Positions 55,261 to 64,000 of a DNA stretch of 64,000 nucleotides are shown one piece after another. Every line of letters begins with the position of its first letter. Position 1 is the first letter of the stretch. The stretch covers positions 1-64,000 of the forward strand of contig SCPD01000023.1 in the NCBI GenBank assembly GCA_005502925.1. Direction: 5' to 3'. Source of the DNA: Rhizobiales bacterium Y(2018) (GTDB lineage: Bacteria > Pseudomonadota > Alphaproteobacteria > Rhizobiales > Aestuariivirgaceae). The position numbers were made by a program, and so were the translations under genes. Below the pieces are notes generated by a model. The model was given only the letters and a program-made list of their open reading frames with translations. It made no database searches and had not been told where the DNA came from.

Positions 55261-56841
55261 ATGAAAAAAAGCCTGCGATCGCTGCTTCTGGCGACGGCAC
55301 TCGTATCGATAAGCTATTCGGCGGCTTTCGCCGAAATGATCTACAACAGAGGCAATTCGGCCGACCCCGAAACCCTCGATCCGCATAAGACCTCGACTGT
55401 CTACGAAGCGCATATCCTGCGCGATCTGTTCTCCGGCCTCGTCATGCAGGACGCCAAGGCCGACGTCATTCCGGGCGCCGCCGAAAGCTGGAAGATTTCC
55501 GATGACGGCACCGTCTACACGTTCAATCTGCGCAAGGGCGCGACCTGGTCGAACGGCGACCCCGTCACCGCCGATGATTTCGTCTACTCCTTCCGCCGCC
55601 TCGAGGACCCGGCGACCGCCGCCGAATATGCCTCGATGATGTATGTCATCAAAAACGGCCAGGAAGTGAACGAAGGCAAGATGAAGCCGGAAGAGCTGGC
55701 TGTGAAGGCGGTCGACGCCAATACATTCGAAGTCACGCTCAAGTCGCCGACACCTTACTTCCTCGAGATGCTTACGCACCAGGCAAACTACCCGGTGCAC
55801 AAGGCCTCGCTCGAGAAGCTCGGCGCCGAATGGATCAAGCCCGGCAATCTCGTCTCCAACGGCGCTTACACGCTCGCCGAATTCGTGCCGAACGACCACA
55901 TCAAGCTGGTCAAGAATCCGAAGTTCTACGAAGCCGATCAGGTCAAGGTCGACACGGTCAATTATTTCCCGACCGAGGACCGTTCGACCGCCATCAAGCG
56001 CTTCGAGGCGGGTGAACTCGATTCGAACGACGACATGCCGCTCGAGCAGCTTGCCGATCTCAAGACAAAGTTTGGTGACCAGGTTCACATCGGCCCGTAT
56101 CTCGGCACCTATTATTATGCCGTGAAGACCGACAAGGAGCCATGGTCCAACCCGAAGCTGCGCCGCGCCATCTCGATGGCGATCGACCGCGACTTCATTG
56201 CCGAGAAGGTCTGGGGCAACAGCATGATCCCCGGCTATTCCATGGTGCCTCCGGGCATTGCGGGTTATGAGCCGGCCATCGCCGACTATGCCGAGAAATC
56301 GCAGATCGACCGTGAGGACGAAGCCAAGAAGATCCTCGCCGAGCTCGGTTACGGCCCCGACAAGCCGCTGAAGATGGAGATCCGCTACAATACGTCGGAA
56401 AACCACAAGAACACCGCGGTCGCCATCCAGGAGCAGCTCAAGCCGCTCGGCGTCGAGGTGACGATGGTCAACACCGACACCAAGACCCATTATGGCTTCC
56501 TCGAGCAGAAGGGCGACTATGACGTTGCCCGTGCCGCCTGGATCGCCGACTACAAGGATCCCGAGACCTTCCTCGGCATCACCCGCAAGGCGAGTGGCAA
56601 CAACTACTCGAACTACAACAGCCCGAAATATGAAGAGCTGATGGACAAGGCGGCGGCCGCCGGCGGCAATCCCGCCGAGCGTTCGAAGCTGCTCTCCGAA
56701 GCCGAAAAGGTGCTGGTCGATGATCTCGGCAACATCCCGTTGCTCTATTACAGCTACCACAATCTCGTGTCGCCGAAGCTGAAGGGCTTCGAGGACAACG
56801 TCATGGACGTGCATCCGACGCGCTTTATCAGCAAGGAATAA
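55261..56841 (+). CDS. oppA: Oligopeptide ABC binding protein
   Basis: Periplasmic peptide-binding protein of 526 residues (SBP family 5). Signal peptide KKSLRSLLLATALVSISYSA is cleaved near AAFAEM. Diagnostic text is NSADPETLDPHKTSTVYEAHILRDLF and LRKGATWSNGDPVTADDFVYSFRRL, both split here only for reading. It is the first gene of a complete four-gene oligopeptide importer. A 15-bp hairpin lies between it and oppB. Confidence 0.94.
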   Translation: MKKSLRSLLLATALVSISYSAAFAEMIYNRGNSADPETLDPHKTSTVYEAHILRDLFSGLVMQDAKADVIPGAAESWKISDDGTVYTFNLRKGATWSNGDPVTADDFVYSFRRLEDPATAAEYASMMYVIKNGQEVNEGKMKPEELAVKAVDANTFEVTLKSPTPYFLEMLTHQANYPVHKASLEKLGAEWIKPGNLVSNGAYTLAEFVPNDHIKLVKNPKFYEADQVKVDTVNYFPTEDRSTAIKRFEAGELDSNDDMPLEQLADLKTKFGDQVHIGPYLGTYYYAVKTDKEPWSNPKLRRAISMAIDRDFIAEKVWGNSMIPGYSMVPPGIAGYEPAIADYAEKSQIDREDEAKKILAELGYGPDKPLKMEIRYNTSENHKNTAVAIQEQLKPLGVEVTMVNTDTKTHYGFLEQKGDYDVARAAWIADYKDPETFLGITRKASGNNYSNYNSPKYEELMDKAAAAGGNPAERSKLLSEAEKVLVDDLGNIPLLYYSYHNLVSPKLKGFEDNVMDVHPTRFISKE

Positions 56842-56851
56842 CTGGGGTGAA

Positions 56852-56885
56852 GCAGCCGTCGTTTCCAATGGGAAACGGCGGCTGC
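56852..56885 (+). terminator. Intercistronic hairpin between oppA and oppB
   Basis: GCAGCCGTCGTTTCC (56852-56866) pairs with GGAAACGGCGGCTGC (56871-56885) across a four-base loop, with a single T-G mismatch. No T-run follows. Hairpins between a binding-protein gene and its permeases often protect the upstream message and lower downstream expression, which would raise OppA over OppBCDF. Confidence 0.65.
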
Positions 56886-56911
56886 GCCTTGCCAAGATAG
56901 GGGGGCGCGCC

Positions 56912-57835
56912 ATGCTGCGCTATGTCTTCCGGCGGTTATTGACTGCCATTCCGACGCTCTTCGTGATCGTCACGATTTCGTTTTTCCTGATCCGTGTCGC
57001 GCCGGGCGGCCCGTTCAACCAGGAACGCGGGCTCAATCCCGTGATCAAGGCCAATCTCGAGCGCCAGTTCGGTCTCGATCAGCCTTTGTGGATGCAGTAT
57101 CTGCATTACCTCAACAATCTGCTGCACGGCAATTTCGGCCCGAGCTACAACCTGCCGGACTTCACCGTCGCCGAATTGTTCAAGGTTGGCCTGCCGGTCT
57201 CGATCCAGGTCGGCGCTTCGGCGCTCATCCTGGCGCTGATCATCGGCACCATCCTCGGCGTTATCGCCGCGCTCAGGCAGAACAAGGGAGCGGATTACGC
57301 CGTCATCGCCACCGCGACGGCGGGCAGCACGGTTCCGACCTTCGTGATCGCGCCCATCTACCAGCTCATCTTCGCCACGACCTTGGCGCTGGTGCCGGTC
57401 GCGACCTGGGGCGGCGGGGCGCTGGTCAACAAGATCGGTCCGATCGTCACGTTGGCCCTGCCGCAGATCGCCATCGTGGCGCGCCTGATGCGCGGCTCGA
57501 TGATCGAGGCGTTACGCTCGCATCATATCCGCACCGCGAGGGCGCTCGGACTTTCCGACTGGAGCATCATCGTCAAGCACGCCTTGCGTGGGGCGTTGCT
57601 GCCGATCGTCTCCTATTCGGGTCCGGCGGCGGCGGCTTTGCTTACCGGCTCGATCATCGTCGAGACGATCTTCCAGATTCCGGGGGTCGGACGCTACTTC
57701 GTCGAGGCGGCGCTCAACCGCGATTACACGCTGGTGATGGGCACGGTGGTGGTCATCGCGCTCTTCACCATCCTGTTCAATCTCATCGTCGACATCCTCT
57801 ATGCCGCAGTCGATCCGAGGGTGCGTTATGACTGA
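56912..57835 (+). CDS. oppB: Oligopeptide ABC importer permease OppB
   Basis: Inner-membrane subunit of 307 residues with six expected helices. The N-terminus MLRYVFRRLLTAIPTLFVI and the EAA loop SHHIRTARALGLSDWSIIVKHALRGALLP are typical OppB features. It overlaps oppC by eight bases, so synthesis is coupled, and starts 70 bases after oppA beyond the hairpin. Confidence 0.95.
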   Translation: MLRYVFRRLLTAIPTLFVIVTISFFLIRVAPGGPFNQERGLNPVIKANLERQFGLDQPLWMQYLHYLNNLLHGNFGPSYNLPDFTVAELFKVGLPVSIQVGASALILALIIGTILGVIAALRQNKGADYAVIATATAGSTVPTFVIAPIYQLIFATTLALVPVATWGGGALVNKIGPIVTLALPQIAIVARLMRGSMIEALRSHHIRTARALGLSDWSIIVKHALRGALLPIVSYSGPAAAALLTGSIIVETIFQIPGVGRYFVEAALNRDYTLVMGTVVVIALFTILFNLIVDILYAAVDPRVRYD

Positions 57836-58949
57836 CATCACCACAACGCAAACTCCCTTCGTCGGGCGCTCACTGTGGGCGGATGCGCTGGCTAGGCTCA
57901 AAGCCAACAAGGCGGCGATGTTCAGCCTGATCTATCTGGCGCTGATGGCCATCGCCTGCGTCTTCGGCCCTTATTTCGTGTCGCATCCCTATACGACGAT
58001 CTACCCCGATTATGTCCGCACGCCGCCGAGCCTTTCGGCCTATCCGCAGGCCGAGATGATCGACACGGCGCTCAAGGATGCGGTGCGCCGCATGCGGGTC
58101 GATCTCGAGGAATGGCATGAGCAGGACGAGCGTATCTTCGTGACGATCTCCTCGCCCAAGCAGATCGATGAGCGCGTCACCCGTTATCTCGACCGCTCTG
58201 ACACTTTCGACAATACCCGCATCGAGAGCAAATCAGCGGACGGCCTCAAGCTCACCATGAGCGCCACCGTCGCGAAGGAGCATTTCTACTTCGGTACCGA
58301 CAATACCGGCCGCGACCTGCTCTCCCGGGTGCTGATGGGCGGGCGCATTTCGCTCGCCATCGGTCTGCTCGCCGGTTGCGTCGCTGTCTGCATCGGCGTC
58401 CTCTATGGCGCGACCGCCGGCTTCATGGGCGGCAAGACCGACGAGATCATGATGCGTATCGTCGACATTCTCTATTCGCTGCCCTTCATCTTTTTCGTGA
58501 TCATGCTGGTGGTGTTCTTCGGCCGCAATTTCGTGCTGATGTTCCTGGCCGTCGGCGCCGTTCTATGGCTCGACATGGCGCGTATCGTGCGTGGCCAGGC
58601 CCTATCGATCAGGCGGCAGGAATATGTCCAGGCTGCCGAAGCCTTGGGCGTGAGCAGCGGCGGCATATTGCTGCGCCATATCGTGCCCAATCTCCTGGGG
58701 CCAGTGGTCATCTACATGACCTTGCTGGTGCCGCAGGTCATCATCCTCGAGAGCTTCCTGTCCTTCCTGGGGTTGGGCGTGCAGGAGCCGATGACCAGCT
58801 GGGGTGTTCTCATCTCGCAGGGAGCGAAGAATATCGGCTCGGCCAACTGGCTCTTGCTGTACCCGGCCTTCTTCCTGGTCTCGACGCTCTTCGCCCTCAA
58901 TTTCATTGGCGATGGTCTGCGCGATGCGCTCGACCCGAAGGATCGGTGA
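57828..58949 (+). CDS. oppC: Oligopeptide ABC importer permease OppC, with enlarged loop
   Basis: Inner-membrane subunit of 373 residues, longer than the usual 300. The extra sequence, about residues 48-140, lies between the first membrane helix and the YFGTDNTGRDLLSRVLMGGR motif and must face the periplasm. It is rich in charged residues (EEWHEQDERIFVTISSPKQ). The EAA loop EYVQAAEALGVSSGGILLRHIVPN is normal. ATG 57828 is set by the eight-base overlap with oppB. Similar enlarged OppC proteins occur in alphaproteobacteria; the loop may contact OppA. Confidence 0.92.
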   Translation: MTDITTTQTPFVGRSLWADALARLKANKAAMFSLIYLALMAIACVFGPYFVSHPYTTIYPDYVRTPPSLSAYPQAEMIDTALKDAVRRMRVDLEEWHEQDERIFVTISSPKQIDERVTRYLDRSDTFDNTRIESKSADGLKLTMSATVAKEHFYFGTDNTGRDLLSRVLMGGRISLAIGLLAGCVAVCIGVLYGATAGFMGGKTDEIMMRIVDILYSLPFIFFVIMLVVFFGRNFVLMFLAVGAVLWLDMARIVRGQALSIRRQEYVQAAEALGVSSGGILLRHIVPNLLGPVVIYMTLLVPQVIILESFLSFLGLGVQEPMTSWGVLISQGAKNIGSANWLLLYPAFFLVSTLFALNFIGDGLRDALDPKDR

Positions 58950-58953
58950 CGCC

Positions 58954-60570
<1,617 letters not shown>

Positions 60571-60597
60571 AGAACTCCAAACCGCCTGCGGCCATTG

Positions 60598-61215
60598 TCA
60601 CGCAACATCGAGCTGCAGTGAGCCTTTGGCGAGCCCCAATTCCCGTTCCGTCGCCTGTATGGTCATTTCCCTGACGATGCCGAGCCGCGCATGTGACAAT
60701 GCCACGGCCTGCAGCGCGAAAGCATCGATCAGGGCGAAGATATGGATGGCCGACTTCATTGGATCGTCCGACCGGAAAGCGCCGTTTCGCGTTCCCTCAT
60801 CGATCAAGTGCGCCATCTCGCTATCCCAGGCATCGACAAGCACGGTGAGCGCATCGCTGAGCAGGGGATGGTAGCGTGCGAGATAATAGGCTTCGACTGC
60901 CAAAAGCCGCATGGAGTCTGGCTGCTCTGCAAGAGCCGACCTCAAGTAGATGCGCATCTGCTGAACTGGAGCGCTCTCTTTGCGGATGGTTGCAAAATGA
61001 TCTCTTAAATCATCCCCGCCGAGCTGTGCGAAGGCTTCGGCAACGAGTTGTTCGACAGCCGGAAAATAATGATTGACCAGGCCGGGCGCGACACCGGCTT
61101 CCTGGGCGACACTGCGCAGGCTGATGCTGCCCAACCCCGTCTTGCCGGCCAGCCGGGCCGCTGCCGCCACGATTTCGCGGCGGCGTTCCTCGGGGTTCTT
61201 TCTGCGCCTGACCAT
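60598..61215 (-). CDS. TetR-family transcriptional regulator
   Basis: A 205-residue repressor. The N-terminal helix-turn-helix is RRREIVAAAARLAGKTGLGSISLRSVAQEAGVAPGLVNHYF, read as two adjoining helices, close to BetI-like TetR proteins; the rest is the helical ligand domain. ATG 61215 follows an AAGGA ribosome site; 61251 is an upstream alternative. Divergent from an amino-acid binding protein gene, with a 48-bp palindrome between the two. The ligand could be the transported compound or its breakdown product. Confidence 0.9.
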   Translation of the reverse strand: MVRRRKNPEERRREIVAAAARLAGKTGLGSISLRSVAQEAGVAPGLVNHYFPAVEQLVAEAFAQLGGDDLRDHFATIRKESAPVQQMRIYLRSALAEQPDSMRLLAVEAYYLARYHPLLSDALTVLVDAWDSEMAHLIDEGTRNGAFRSDDPMKSAIHIFALIDAFALQAVALSHARLGIVREMTIQATERELGLAKGSLQLDVA

Positions 61216-61274
61216 CGTCCTTGCCTGTTGCGATGCGGCCGAGCCGCGCACGAATCCATCTTGATTGTAGCAAT

Positions 61275-61322
61275 ACCCGTTGACTCCTTATTGGTCATAT
61301 GGACAATAAGGAGTCAACGGGT
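61275..61322. promoter_or_regulatory. 48-bp palindrome carrying overlapping divergent promoters
   Basis: ACCCGTTGACTCCTTATTG (61275-61293) is repeated as its exact reverse complement at 61304-61322, around a ten-base centre GTCATATGGA that is itself largely symmetrical. TTGACT occurs in both arms, at 61280-61285 on the plus strand and 61312-61317 on the minus strand, each about 17 bases from an A/T-rich hexamer that could serve as -10. A repressor here would block both directions; the TetR-type neighbour is the obvious candidate. Confidence 0.7.
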
Positions 61323-61386
61323 GGAGGCGACAGGGCTCTGTCGCCCGAATGACCAGCAGACGAACAGATATTTATGGGAGGAAGTA

Positions 61387-62175
61387 GTGCGAAGAGTGTT
61401 TCAGAAGCTCGCTTTCGCGGCCGGCCTTGTGGTGCTGCAGGCCGGAATTGTCCATGCCGACATTAAGATCGGCTTGGTGGCGGAGCCTTATCCGCCCTTC
61501 ACCTCGAAGGACGCGTCGGGCAAATGGGTCGGCTGGGAGATCGACGTTCTCGAGGCCGCCTGCAAGGCCATGAACGAGAAGTGCGACTATGTCGAAATAG
61601 CCTGGGACGGCCTCATTCCCAGCCTTCAGTCGCGGACGATCGACGTCATCTGGAGCTCTCTGTCGATCACCGACGATCGCCGTGAGGTCATCGATTTTTC
61701 CGTTCCCTATTACAGCAGCGTGATGTTCATGGTCGGTCCGAAGAACGGCGATCTCGACGTCACGCCTGAGCATCTTGCGGACAAGGTCATCGGCGTTCCA
61801 GGCGGCGGGCCTGAGGAAAAATACGCAACCGTCGTCTACGCGCCTGCCGGTGCCCAGATCAAAGCCTATCCGACCCAGGACGAGACGAACGGAGATATGG
61901 TTTCCGGCCGCATCGACTACACGGTCGGGGGCGCCGCGGCCATGCAGAGGCTTCTCACGTCGGCGGAAGGCAGCGCCTGCTGCGAGCACAAAGCGGATGT
62001 CGAGGATCCGAAGATACTCGGAGAAGGCATGGGCGCCGGCATACGCAAAGGCGACACGGCCCTCAAGGCCAAGCTCGACGCGGCGATCATGGCGCTGGCC
62101 AGGTCCGGCGAGCTGGATCGGATCACTGCCAATCATCCCGAGCTCAAAGGCGCCATCAAGACGCCTAAGCCCTGA
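61387..62175 (+). CDS. Amino-acid ABC binding protein
   Basis: Periplasmic binding protein of 262 residues, SBP family 3, started by GTG at 61387 with GGGAGG a few bases upstream. A signal peptide (RRVFQKLAFAAGLVVLQAG) ends near VHA-DI. The family signature reads GWEIDVLEAACKAMNEKC and WDGLIPSLQSRTIDVIWSSLS. The expected permease and ATPase genes do not follow; an M20 peptidase gene begins 11 bases after the stop. Partner subunits must be elsewhere. Confidence 0.88.
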   Translation: MRRVFQKLAFAAGLVVLQAGIVHADIKIGLVAEPYPPFTSKDASGKWVGWEIDVLEAACKAMNEKCDYVEIAWDGLIPSLQSRTIDVIWSSLSITDDRREVIDFSVPYYSSVMFMVGPKNGDLDVTPEHLADKVIGVPGGGPEEKYATVVYAPAGAQIKAYPTQDETNGDMVSGRIDYTVGGAAAMQRLLTSAEGSACCEHKADVEDPKILGEGMGAGIRKGDTALKAKLDAAIMALARSGELDRITANHPELKGAIKTPKP

Positions 62176-62186
62176 GAGGATGAAGG

Positions 62187-63434
62187 ATGAGCCCGAAGGA
62201 GCTGATACTCTCCGCCATCGCGCGCGATGAGGACCGCATCATCGACTTCCTGGCGCGTCTCGTGCGCGCTCCAAGTCCCAATCCGCCCGGCGACACGCGT
62301 CAGGCGATGAGTGTCATCGACGCGGAGCTTCGCCGCTTCGGCATTCCCAGCCGGCTTTTGTTCGCAAAGGATGAAATGCCGAATCTGGTGGCCGACTTCA
62401 GGGGAGCGCGTTCCGGGCCGCATCTCGTCCTCAACGGGCATGTCGATGTATTCCCGGCCGGCGATGAGGCGGGCTGGTCGCGCTCGCCCTGGAGCGGCCT
62501 GGTGCAGGACGGCTATGTGCATGGCCGGGGCGCCGTGGACATGAAGGCCGGCACGGCCGCGCTCGTCCTGGCCTTCGCCTATTTGCATGGGCATCGCGAC
62601 AGCCTCGGCGGCCGCCTCACTCTGGCGCTGGTCTCCGATGAGGAGACCGGCGGGCGTTATGGCGCCGAGTTTTTGCTCAAGGAACATTCCGAGCTGGTGC
62701 TTGGCGATTGCTATGTGAATGCCGAGCCGAGTTCCGTGGACGCGATCGAAGTGGGTGAGAAGGGTGCTGTCCATCTGCGCATCGGCATGCGCACTGCCGG
62801 CGGCCATGGTGCTTATACACATCAAAGCCCCAATGCGATCCGTCTCATGGGAGAGCTCCAGCATGATCTCAACCGGCTGCATGGCAAACGTTATGAGACT
62901 CCTGCCGATCTCGCTCCCGTCATCACGGAGTGTCGTGCCGTCATCGACCGGCTGGTGGGCAAGGGCGGCGGTGACATCATAGATGTCGTCACCGTGAACT
63001 ACGGCGCGATCAAAGGCGGCAGCAGCGCCAATGTGCTGGCGCCCGATTGCGTGCTCGAAGTCGATATCCGCATGCCGGCCGGAATGACCGGCGCGACGAT
63101 CCTTGCGTCAGTGAAGGACGTGCTGGCCAAATATGAAGGCGCGTCGATGGAGGTGATCAACCTCATGGAGCCGAGCTGGTCCGACTCTCGTCATCCCATG
63201 GTTGGGCATCTGTCGCGCAATGCGGAGCGCTTCAGCAACCGCGATGTCGTTCCGGTCCTGTCGCTTGGTGCTTCCGATGCCCGGTTCTGGCGGCAGATCG
63301 GCATTCCGGGATACTCCTACGGTCCCTCGCCCGACACCATGGGGGCTCCCGACGAGGCGGTGAAAATCAGCGAGTATCTCAATATCCTCAAGGTGCACGC
63401 TCTCGCGGCCTGTGACTATCTCAGTGAGACTTGA
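62187..63434 (+). CDS. M20-family metallopeptidase (ArgE/DapE type)
   Basis: Zinc hydrolase of 415 residues from the acetylornithine deacetylase/succinyl-diaminopimelate desuccinylase group. Metal motifs occur in order: NGHVDVFPAG near residue 83, RGAVDMKAGTAAL near 114, and DEETGGRYGAEFLLKEH near 151, with a dimerisation domain around 200-320. It removes an acyl group from an N-acyl amino acid or cleaves a dipeptide; substrate is open. Close spacing to the binding protein suggests uptake and breakdown of the same compound under the TetR regulator. Confidence 0.9.
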   Translation: MSPKELILSAIARDEDRIIDFLARLVRAPSPNPPGDTRQAMSVIDAELRRFGIPSRLLFAKDEMPNLVADFRGARSGPHLVLNGHVDVFPAGDEAGWSRSPWSGLVQDGYVHGRGAVDMKAGTAALVLAFAYLHGHRDSLGGRLTLALVSDEETGGRYGAEFLLKEHSELVLGDCYVNAEPSSVDAIEVGEKGAVHLRIGMRTAGGHGAYTHQSPNAIRLMGELQHDLNRLHGKRYETPADLAPVITECRAVIDRLVGKGGGDIIDVVTVNYGAIKGGSSANVLAPDCVLEVDIRMPAGMTGATILASVKDVLAKYEGASMEVINLMEPSWSDSRHPMVGHLSRNAERFSNRDVVPVLSLGASDARFWRQIGIPGYSYGPSPDTMGAPDEAVKISEYLNILKVHALAACDYLSET

Positions 63435-63444
63435 GGATGTGTAT

Positions 63445-64000
63445 TCAGCTCTGCTCGTCGGGCGTCGGATGATACTGGTAGATCCAGGTCTCGGTCAGGC
63501 CCTGGCCGCCAACCTTCAGGAAAAGCCTGAGCTCGACCGGCGTCGTGCCGGTGACGGCGAGGTCGAACTGGGCGCGCCAGTGTCCGGGCACGCCATTCGG
63601 CACGGCTTCGCTGAAGACATAGGAGAAAGAGCCGCGCGAGGCCCATAGAACCACTTCTGGCTTGACGCCGAAGGGGATGTTCACCAAGGGCCCGCCCAGA
63701 AACTCGACCATGAATTTGCGCACGCCTCTGGGCCGTGGCTGGCCCGGCTGGCCGCCATTGCCGAGGCGGGTGGCGACGCAGCGCGCCATGCTGGTCGGAT
63801 AGGGCTCATCGGCGCGCCAGTGCAGGCGATAGCGGAAGCGATAGCTCGCTCCGGCCTTGGCAGGCTCTGCCGGCACCCAGGCGGCGACGATATTGTCATG
63901 GATCTCATCGTCGGTCGGCAACTCGAACAGCTGCACCGCGCCCTGGCCCCACTCATCGAGCGGCTCCACCCACAGGCTCGGCCGGCGGTCATACCTGACG
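63445..64000 (-). CDS. Periplasmic glucan biosynthesis protein (OpgG/MdoG type), partial
   Basis: Carboxy-terminal part of a MdoG/OpgG/OpgD protein, needed to make osmoregulated periplasmic glucans. About 185 codons are present; the frame runs off the window end without a start. Diagnostic text includes RYDRRPSLWVEPLDEWG, GAVQLFELPTDDEIHDNIVAAWVP and RYRLHWRADEPYP, read as separate blocks. Protein C-terminus reads YQYHPTPDEQS. It is convergent with the M20 peptidase gene, 10 bases away. Confidence 0.9.
   Translation of the reverse strand, partial: VRYDRRPSLWVEPLDEWGQGAVQLFELPTDDEIHDNIVAAWVPAEPAKAGASYRFRYRLHWRADEPYPTSMARCVATRLGNGGQPGQPRPRGVRKFMVEFLGGPLVNIPFGVKPEVVLWASRGSFSYVFSEAVPNGVPGHWRAQFDLAVTGTTPVELRLFLKVGGQGLTETWIYQYHPTPDEQS

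Noticed and set aside
55111-56913. A 600-codon minus-strand open frame opposite oppA.
   Set aside because: It is the antisense shadow of oppA, which has a signal peptide and family motifs.

Overview
The window is a high-GC chromosomal segment of an alphaproteobacterium, most likely a member of Hyphomicrobiales (Rhizobiales). The evidence is qualitative: a DmeR/DmeF metal-efflux pair, a psd-pssA phosphatidylethanolamine operon, an HpnN-like MMPL transporter, several ABC uptake systems for peptides and amino acids, an osmoregulated glucan gene (opgG-type), and the short CCCTCATCCG...GGGAGAAGG palindromic repeats common in that group. No tRNA, rRNA, CRISPR array, phage gene, transposase or integrase was seen.

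Layout. 1-4.1 kb: two coupled EamA exporters and a DrrAB-type ABC exporter. 4.2-6.0 kb: a stand-alone gene for a three-part protein, an N-terminal TIR domain, a catalytically dead kinase domain and a C-terminal haem globin domain; this is the most novel item. 6.4-9.3 kb: cysS and cimA (citramalate route to isoleucine). 9.6-13.2 kb: RarD-type EamA permease, GlxA-type regulator, homocysteine S-methyltransferase, LOG-family protein. 13.4-18.7 kb: a LysM protein, an Atm1-type ABC exporter, psd and pssA, closely packed.

18.7-27.4 kb is a catabolic island: aconitase X (two subunits), hotdog thioesterase, beta-keto acid cleavage enzyme, short-chain dehydrogenase, a spermidine/putrescine-type ABC importer and a divergent GntR regulator. 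It is bracketed by the 3' end of pssA and a decayed second copy of that 3' end in the same orientation, which suggests how it arrived. 27.6-36.4 kb: LysR regulator, complete dipeptide-type ABC importer, a CapA-family metallophosphatase-like protein and peptidase T. 36.3-39.3 kb: D-aminopeptidase, RidA and an alpha/beta hydrolase on the opposite strand. 39.5-47.7 kb: transglutaminase-like protein, an amino-acid degradation operon (dehydratase, DauR-like regulator, FAD oxidase, LysR), a polar amino-acid ABC importer lacking a linked ATPase, and a trans-sulfuration-family PLP enzyme.

47.8-55.1 kb: an HpnN-like transporter, a frameshifted dmeF with an intact dmeR, a Gly/Asn- and Ala-rich secreted protein of unknown function flanked by inverted palindromic repeats, and dxs. 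55.3-60.6 kb: oppA-oppB-oppC-oppDF. 60.6-64 kb: TetR regulator, a 48-bp palindrome, an amino-acid binding protein, an M20 peptidase and the 3' part of an opgG-type glucan gene cut by the window end.

Taken together the segment is dominated by scavenging and breakdown of peptides, amino acids and small organic acids, with several palindromic operator candidates beside divergent regulators. Domain calls are from motifs read by eye; no database search was run.
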